10,649 bases of DNA from an uncultured Chthoniobacterales bacterium (lineage in GTDB: Bacteria > Verrucomicrobiota > Verrucomicrobiae > Chthoniobacterales > UBA10450), in NCBI GenBank assembly GCA_955652855.1, contig CATPCN010000359.1, positions 1-10,649 on the forward strand, in the 5' to 3' direction. The first letter of the stretch is position 1. Every line of letters starts with the position of its first letter. Made by a program: the position numbers and the translations under genes. Shown one piece after another: positions 7,054-10,649 of this stretch. The notes beneath the pieces are model-generated. The model ran no database searches, was not told the DNA's origin, and was given only the letters and a program-made list of their open reading frames with translations.

Positions 7054-8379
7054 GTGCGTTACAAAGGAAAAAAAGCCGCGGTTCTCGGCGCTGGCCTCAG
7101 CGGAACGGCCGCCGCGCAATTGCTCAAAGCGAAAGGCGCGGATGTCACGATGCTCGACAGCGCCGCGGAAAATAAACTGCTCAAATCCACGATCGAAAAT
7201 TTGCGCGCGAAAGATGTGCGCGTCATTTGCGGGCCGGAAGCGGACCGCGACACGACGGCTTACGATTTGGTGGTGCTGAGTCCGGGAATCGATCCGGCCT
7301 CATCGCTCGCCAAGAATTTTTCCGGGCGCAAGATCGACATAATCGGCGAGCTCGAGCTCGGATTTCGTTCATGCACCGTTCCCATCATCGCCATCACCGG
7401 CACGAACGGAAAAACCACGACGACGGAATTGACTGCGCAAATGCTGAACGCTTGCGGTCAGCGCACGATCGCTTGTGGAAATATCGGCAAGCCGCTTTCC
7501 GAGGTTGTGCGCGAAAGCGAAAAATACGACGTGCTCACTGTCGAGGTGAGTTCGTTTCAACTCGAGACGATCAAAAGTTTTCGCCCGTCAATCGCCGTGT
7601 GGCTCAATTTTGCGCCCGACCATCTCGATCGTTATCGCGCGGTCGCCGATTATCGCGCGGCCAAGCTTCGCCTTTTCGAAAATCAAACCGCGGATGATGT
7701 CGCAGTCGTAAACGCGGGAGAATCTCTTCCGAAAATTGCGGGGCGCGCCACGACTTTCAGCGCTTATACCGATAAAGCGGACTTCCGCCTCGCGCAGGGC
7801 GCGATTGTTTATCGCGACACGATTGTGTTGCGACTTGCCGAAACAAAACTGCGCGGTTCGCATAACATCGAGAATCTCATGGCAGCGCTCGCCATCGGGC
7901 TGGCGCGAAAGCTTTCATTCAGCGAGATGGTGCCGTCGCTCCGCAGTTATGAACCGCAGCCGCATCGGTGCGAGTTCGTGCGCACAGTCGGCGGCGTCGA
8001 TTACATCAACGATTCGAAAGCGACGAATCTCGATGCAGTCGAAAAAGCGCTGCTCGCGCAAAGCAAGACCGTGATTTTGATCGCGGGCGGAAAAGACAAA
8101 GGCTTCACGTTCGATCCGCTGCGGCCGCTCGTGAAAGAAAAAGTTAGATCGACAATTCTAATCGGTGAGATGGCGGAGAGAATCGCGCGCGATTGGAGCG
8201 CCGAGGTCAAATCCGAAATCGCAACCTCGCTGGCCGATGCCGTCGAGCGCGCGCATGCCATCGCGAAACCGGGCGAAGTCGTCCTCTTTTCACCCGGCAC
8301 TTCTTCCTTCGACATGTTCAAGAGTTACGCCGATCGCGGCGATCAATTCCGTGCCCTCGTGCACGCACTTCCCAAATGA
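7054..8379 (+). CDS. murD: UDP-MurNAc-L-alanine:D-glutamate ligase MurD
   Basis: MurD adds D-glutamate to UDP-MurNAc-L-Ala using ATP in the cytoplasm. The 441-residue product is normal family length. The N-terminal Rossmann-like UDP-binding domain begins with AAVLGAGLSGTAAA (8-21) and has LSPGID (75-80). The ATPase domain has TGTNGKTTTT (115-124), EVSSFQLE (164-171), NFAPDHLDRY (185-194) and the YRAAKLRLFEN stretch (200-210), in which K204 aligns with carbamylated K198 of E. coli MurD. The C-terminal domain has NDSKATN (319-325), IAGGKDKG (343-350) and LFSPGTSSFDMFKSY (411-425). The start codon is GTG, three bases after the mraY stop and preceded by GAGG. MurD acts before MurE in the pathway although its gene comes later, as in most dcw clusters. 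Confidence 0.97.
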   Translation: MRYKGKKAAVLGAGLSGTAAAQLLKAKGADVTMLDSAAENKLLKSTIENLRAKDVRVICGPEADRDTTAYDLVVLSPGIDPASSLAKNFSGRKIDIIGELELGFRSCTVPIIAITGTNGKTTTTELTAQMLNACGQRTIACGNIGKPLSEVVRESEKYDVLTVEVSSFQLETIKSFRPSIAVWLNFAPDHLDRYRAVADYRAAKLRLFENQTADDVAVVNAGESLPKIAGRATTFSAYTDKADFRLAQGAIVYRDTIVLRLAETKLRGSHNIENLMAALAIGLARKLSFSEMVPSLRSYEPQPHRCEFVRTVGGVDYINDSKATNLDAVEKALLAQSKTVILIAGGKDKGFTFDPLRPLVKEKVRSTILIGEMAERIARDWSAEVKSEIATSLADAVERAHAIAKPGEVVLFSPGTSSFDMFKSYADRGDQFRALVHALPK

Positions 8380-8383
8380 AATC

Positions 8384-8941
8384 ATGAAAAGACCAAAATT
8401 CTTCACCCGCAAAAAGCTTCGCGCCGCCACCGCGCGCCGATCTCTCGGTCTGCCCGAGATGGACGAAATGTCCGAGCCGAATATGAAGTTGTCGCGCGCA
8501 CTTCTCATCGTGCTCGTGCTTCACGTCGTCGCCGTTGCCGGCATCGTCGCGTTCAATAGCATCAAAGCTCGCGAAGGATCGTTTCCGGCGCCCGCGCCCG
8601 TGGCCAACGCAAATAATGTCACCGCGAAATCCGAGCCCGTAACATCGACATCGAACGCAGTTCGCCACGACGAATCGAAAGCCGCGCACAGTTCCGCGGT
8701 TGCGAAGGACGAGCACAAAAGCGAACACACCAAGACCACCGACACGAGCGGCGTTTCCGCTGAGCCAGGGAAAACCTACGTGGTCGCGAAAGGCGACAAC
8801 CCGGTCACGATCGCGAAGAAGTTAAAAGTTCCGTACGACGATCTGCTCGCGCTCAATCACATCGATGACCCGCACAAACTACAAATCGGCCAAAAACTGC
8901 TCGTGCCGAAAACAATCAAGCCGAAAAAACCAAGCGAATAG
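8384..8941 (+). CDS. LysM-domain single-pass membrane protein within the dcw cluster
   Basis: This 185-residue protein has a basic cytoplasmic N-terminus (1-36, rich in Lys and Arg), one hydrophobic segment at about 37-58, a low-complexity polar linker (about 62-128, rich in Ala, Ser, Lys, His and Glu) and one C-terminal LysM domain (131-175). The LysM domain starts TYVVAKGDNPVTIAKKL, continues with YDDLLALN, and ends with LQIGQKLLVP. LysM domains bind GlcNAc-containing glycans, usually peptidoglycan. The positive-inside rule puts the LysM domain in the periplasm. The usual GDTL/GDSL turn is GDNP here. There is no catalytic domain and no lipobox. The open frame extends upstream into murD, but the ATG at 8384, four bases past the murD stop, gives a sensible product. 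A later ATG at 8483 would remove nearly all of the cytoplasmic tail. Location between murD and ftsW suggests a role in septal wall synthesis. That role is inference; the LysM call is firm. Confidence 0.88.
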   Translation: MKRPKFFTRKKLRAATARRSLGLPEMDEMSEPNMKLSRALLIVLVLHVVAVAGIVAFNSIKAREGSFPAPAPVANANNVTAKSEPVTSTSNAVRHDESKAAHSSAVAKDEHKSEHTKTTDTSGVSAEPGKTYVVAKGDNPVTIAKKLKVPYDDLLALNHIDDPHKLQIGQKLLVPKTIKPKKPSE

Positions 8942-8964
8942 AATTGTCGATCTTGTCCCGCTGA

Positions 8965-10107
8965 ATGCACAAAAAGAGCGCATACATTTTATTTCTCGCT
9001 GTGCTTGGTGTGCTGGTCATCGGCATCGTCATGCTTTTCAGTACGAGCGCGTTCGCGCGCGACAGTCACGGCGACATGTATTTTTTCATGAAGCGCCAGG
9101 CGCTCTGGCTCGGGATCGGTCTCGCCGTCTGCATCGCCGCGGCGTTGTTGGATTATCATTTCTGGCAGCGCACCTGGTGGATTTGGTTCGCGCTTGCGCT
9201 CTGCGCGCTCGCGCTCTGTTTCGTGCCACACATCGGCATGCGCATCAACGGTTCGCGCCGCTGGGTCGGACTCGGCGTATTCGCTTTTCAGCCATCGGAA
9301 ATTGGAAAGATCGCCGCCATATTTTTTCTCGCCGCCTGGTACGCGCGTTACGAGAAAGCGAGCGGACAACTTCTCAACGGGTTCGTCATTCCATTCGCGA
9401 TTGTCACCGCGTTGCTGCTCTTAGTCGTCATGGAAGTCGATCTCGGCACGACTGCGTTGATCGGCGCGACCATGTTCGTGATGATGTTTGTCGCCGGAGC
9501 AAATTCGGCGCTGCTCGGTTTGCTTTCCGTTGCCGGACTTGGCGGGATGCTTTTTGTCGCGACCCACATGTCTGAGCGCATGGCGCGGCTGGTCGCGTTC
9601 ATGGATCCGCAACGTTTCAAAGACGACGCGGGCTTGCAGCAAATGCAGGCGCTGATCGCGTGGGGCAGCGGTGGAATGGAAGGGCTCGGCCTCGGCAACG
9701 GCCGCCAAAAAATGCTCTACCTGCCTTACGCGCACACCGATTTTATTTTTCCGATGATCGGTGAAGAGCTCGGCTTGCGCATCAGTCTGCTCGTCGTTTT
9801 TCTGTTCGTCGTCATCATTGTTTGTGGATTGATGATTGCCTTGCACGCCAAGGACCGGTTCGGACTGTTGCTCGGCTGCGGAATCGTCTCGCTCCTCGCG
9901 ATTCAGGCGGCGGTCAATATCGGCGTGACGACTTCGCTCTTGCCCAACAAAGGACTGCCGCTGCCCTTCATCAGTTACGGCGGATCAAATCTCGTCGCCT
10001 GTCTTTTCGGAATCGGATTGCTTTTAAGTATTTACCGCCAGGGCGTGCTCGAACCTGCCAACACAAAACGCGTGACCTTAAACGCGCGCATGACGCCGCG
10101 GATTTAA
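8965..10107 (+). CDS. ftsW: Septal peptidoglycan glycosyltransferase FtsW (SEDS family)
   Basis: FtsW polymerises lipid II into glycan strands at the division site and works as a pair with FtsI. The 380-residue polytopic product fits the ten-helix SEDS fold. Family motifs are NGSRRWVGLG (95-104), QPSEIGK (109-115), EVDLGTT (157-163), WGSGGMEGLGLGNGRQK (233-249), LPYAHTDFIFPMIGEELG (253-270) and NIGVTTSLLPNKGLPLPFIS (318-337), followed by YGGS. D259 in the HTDF motif corresponds to the essential aspartate of the SEDS external loop. The QPSEIGK form and position just before murG favour FtsW over RodA. The ATG at 8965 is 23 bases after the LysM gene, with no Shine-Dalgarno sequence. The short C-terminal tail (about 358-380) is basic and polar and could contact other divisome proteins, but shows no known motif. 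Confidence 0.96.
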   Translation: MHKKSAYILFLAVLGVLVIGIVMLFSTSAFARDSHGDMYFFMKRQALWLGIGLAVCIAAALLDYHFWQRTWWIWFALALCALALCFVPHIGMRINGSRRWVGLGVFAFQPSEIGKIAAIFFLAAWYARYEKASGQLLNGFVIPFAIVTALLLLVVMEVDLGTTALIGATMFVMMFVAGANSALLGLLSVAGLGGMLFVATHMSERMARLVAFMDPQRFKDDAGLQQMQALIAWGSGGMEGLGLGNGRQKMLYLPYAHTDFIFPMIGEELGLRISLLVVFLFVVIIVCGLMIALHAKDRFGLLLGCGIVSLLAIQAAVNIGVTTSLLPNKGLPLPFISYGGSNLVACLFGIGLLLSIYRQGVLEPANTKRVTLNARMTPRI

Positions 10108-10138
10108 CGCGGCCAAAAGATTCGACATAAAATTATTC

Positions 10139-10649
10139 ATGAACGCTGTGATCGCATGTGGAGGAACGGGGGGACATCTTTTTCCGGGGCTCGCCGTCGC
10201 CGAAGTGCTGCGCGATCGCGGTCATCAAGTCATGCTCTTTATTTCCGAAAAGGAAATTGACGCGCTCGCGCTTTCCGGCTGGCCGGATCTCCGCTTCGAG
10301 AAATTGCCGACGATTGGTCTCCCTTCGCTCTATTCCCCCGCGATTCTCGGATTCGTTAAACGATTTTCCGAGAGTCTTTCGCTTTGCCGCAGTATTTATC
10401 GCCAATTTAAACCGCACGTCGTTCTGGGCATGGGCGGTTTTACATCGACAGCGCCGGTGCTGGCTGGACGCATGCGCGGCATCGCCACGTTCATTCATGA
10501 ATCGAACGCGATTCCTGGTAAAGCGAATCGGCTGACTGCGCGTTTGGTCCGTGCCGTTTTGCTTGGATTCAAAGAATGCGCGCCGTTCTTTTCGAAAGTG
10601 CGGACGGAAATTACCGGCACGCCGATTCGCGCCGCGCTCAAACCGATGG
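10139..10649 (+). CDS. murG: UDP-GlcNAc:lipid I N-acetylglucosaminyltransferase MurG (5' part)
   Basis: MurG is the peripheral membrane GT-B enzyme that adds GlcNAc to lipid I to form lipid II. Only the first 170 codons are present and the frame is open at the right edge; family members are usually about 350-370 residues. The N-terminal acceptor domain shows the glycine loop CGGTGGHLFPGLAVAE (7-22), VVLGMGGFTSTAPVLAG (94-110), FIHESNAIPGKANR (118-131), which matches the HEQNxxxGxxNR-type motif, and ITGTPIR (158-164), the TGNPVR equivalent. The ATG at 10139 puts the glycine loop at residue 8, as in other MurG proteins. It is 31 bases after the ftsW stop, the longest intergenic gap in the window. 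That gap is AT-rich and has no Shine-Dalgarno sequence. The donor-binding domain and catalytic Glu region are outside the window. Confidence 0.95.
   Translation, partial: MNAVIACGGTGGHLFPGLAVAEVLRDRGHQVMLFISEKEIDALALSGWPDLRFEKLPTIGLPSLYSPAILGFVKRFSESLSLCRSIYRQFKPHVVLGMGGFTSTAPVLAGRMRGIATFIHESNAIPGKANRLTARLVRAVLLGFKECAPFFSKVRTEITGTPIRAALKPM

Larger units (their letters stand above)
1..10649 (+). other. dcw (division and cell wall) gene cluster, probable single operon
   Basis: Ten co-directional genes fill the window, with intergenic distances from a 4-base overlap to 31 bases. No hairpin followed by a T-run is visible in the gaps at 3050-3077, 8942-8964 or 10108-10138, so one transcript through the whole window is likely. 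The order matches the classical dcw cluster, with one added LysM gene between murD and ftsW. The cluster clearly continues to the right and probably begins just to the left with mraZ. Confidence 0.9.

Noticed and set aside
8165..8383. Upstream extension of the LysM frame into murD
   Set aside because: The added segment is an out-of-frame reading of the conserved MurD C-terminus. The ATG at 8384, just past the murD stop, gives a normal membrane protein N-terminus.
10108..10138. Possible internal promoter in the ftsW-murG gap (TTCGAC and an AT-rich TAAAAT-like stretch)
   Set aside because: The two elements are only a few bases apart, far short of the 16-18 base spacing of a -35/-10 pair. The AT-richness more likely reflects an unstructured translation initiation region.

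Overview
This window is the front two-thirds of a division and cell wall (dcw) gene cluster. All ten genes lie on the + strand with almost no space between them. The order is rsmH (mraW), ftsL-like, ftsI, murE, murF, mraY, murD, a LysM-domain membrane protein, ftsW, and the 5' part of murG, which runs off the right edge. Apart from the LysM gene, this matches the classical order known from E. coli and many other bacteria. No RNA gene, mobile element, CRISPR array, terminator or clear promoter is visible. The operon promoter, and mraZ if present, would lie left of base 1. murC, murB/ddl, ftsQ, ftsA and ftsZ would be expected to the right.

How the genes work together: MurE, MurF and MurD are three of the four ATP-dependent Mur ligases that build UDP-MurNAc-pentapeptide in the cytoplasm. 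MraY moves the MurNAc-pentapeptide onto undecaprenyl phosphate (lipid I), and MurG adds GlcNAc (lipid II). FtsW polymerises lipid II at the septum and FtsI cross-links the product. FtsL is a bitopic divisome protein that in other bacteria activates FtsWI. RsmH methylates 16S rRNA and is the usual non-wall member of the cluster. The LysM protein looks like an inner-membrane-anchored peptidoglycan-binding factor.

Organism: a moderately high-GC, diderm-type bacterium with meso-diaminopimelate peptidoglycan, inferred from the DNPR motif in MurE. A LysM membrane protein between murD and ftsW, a mixture of genes with and without Shine-Dalgarno sequences, and the general sequence character suggest Verrucomicrobiota, perhaps a Spartobacteria/Chthoniobacterales-like lineage. 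This assignment comes from memory of such clusters, not a search, and is only moderately confident.

Layout: 1-3049 holds rsmH, ftsL and ftsI, linked by 1-base and 4-base stop/start overlaps. After a 28-base gap come murE, murF, mraY and murD (3078-8379), nearly contiguous, with a 4-base murF/mraY overlap. The LysM gene (8384-8941), ftsW (8965-10107) and murG (from 10139) follow with gaps of 4, 23 and 31 bases. I see no frameshifts, and every key catalytic motif I looked for is present. This is an ordinary core region. The points most worth a second look are the LysM gene and a marked excess of the octamer GCGATCGC.
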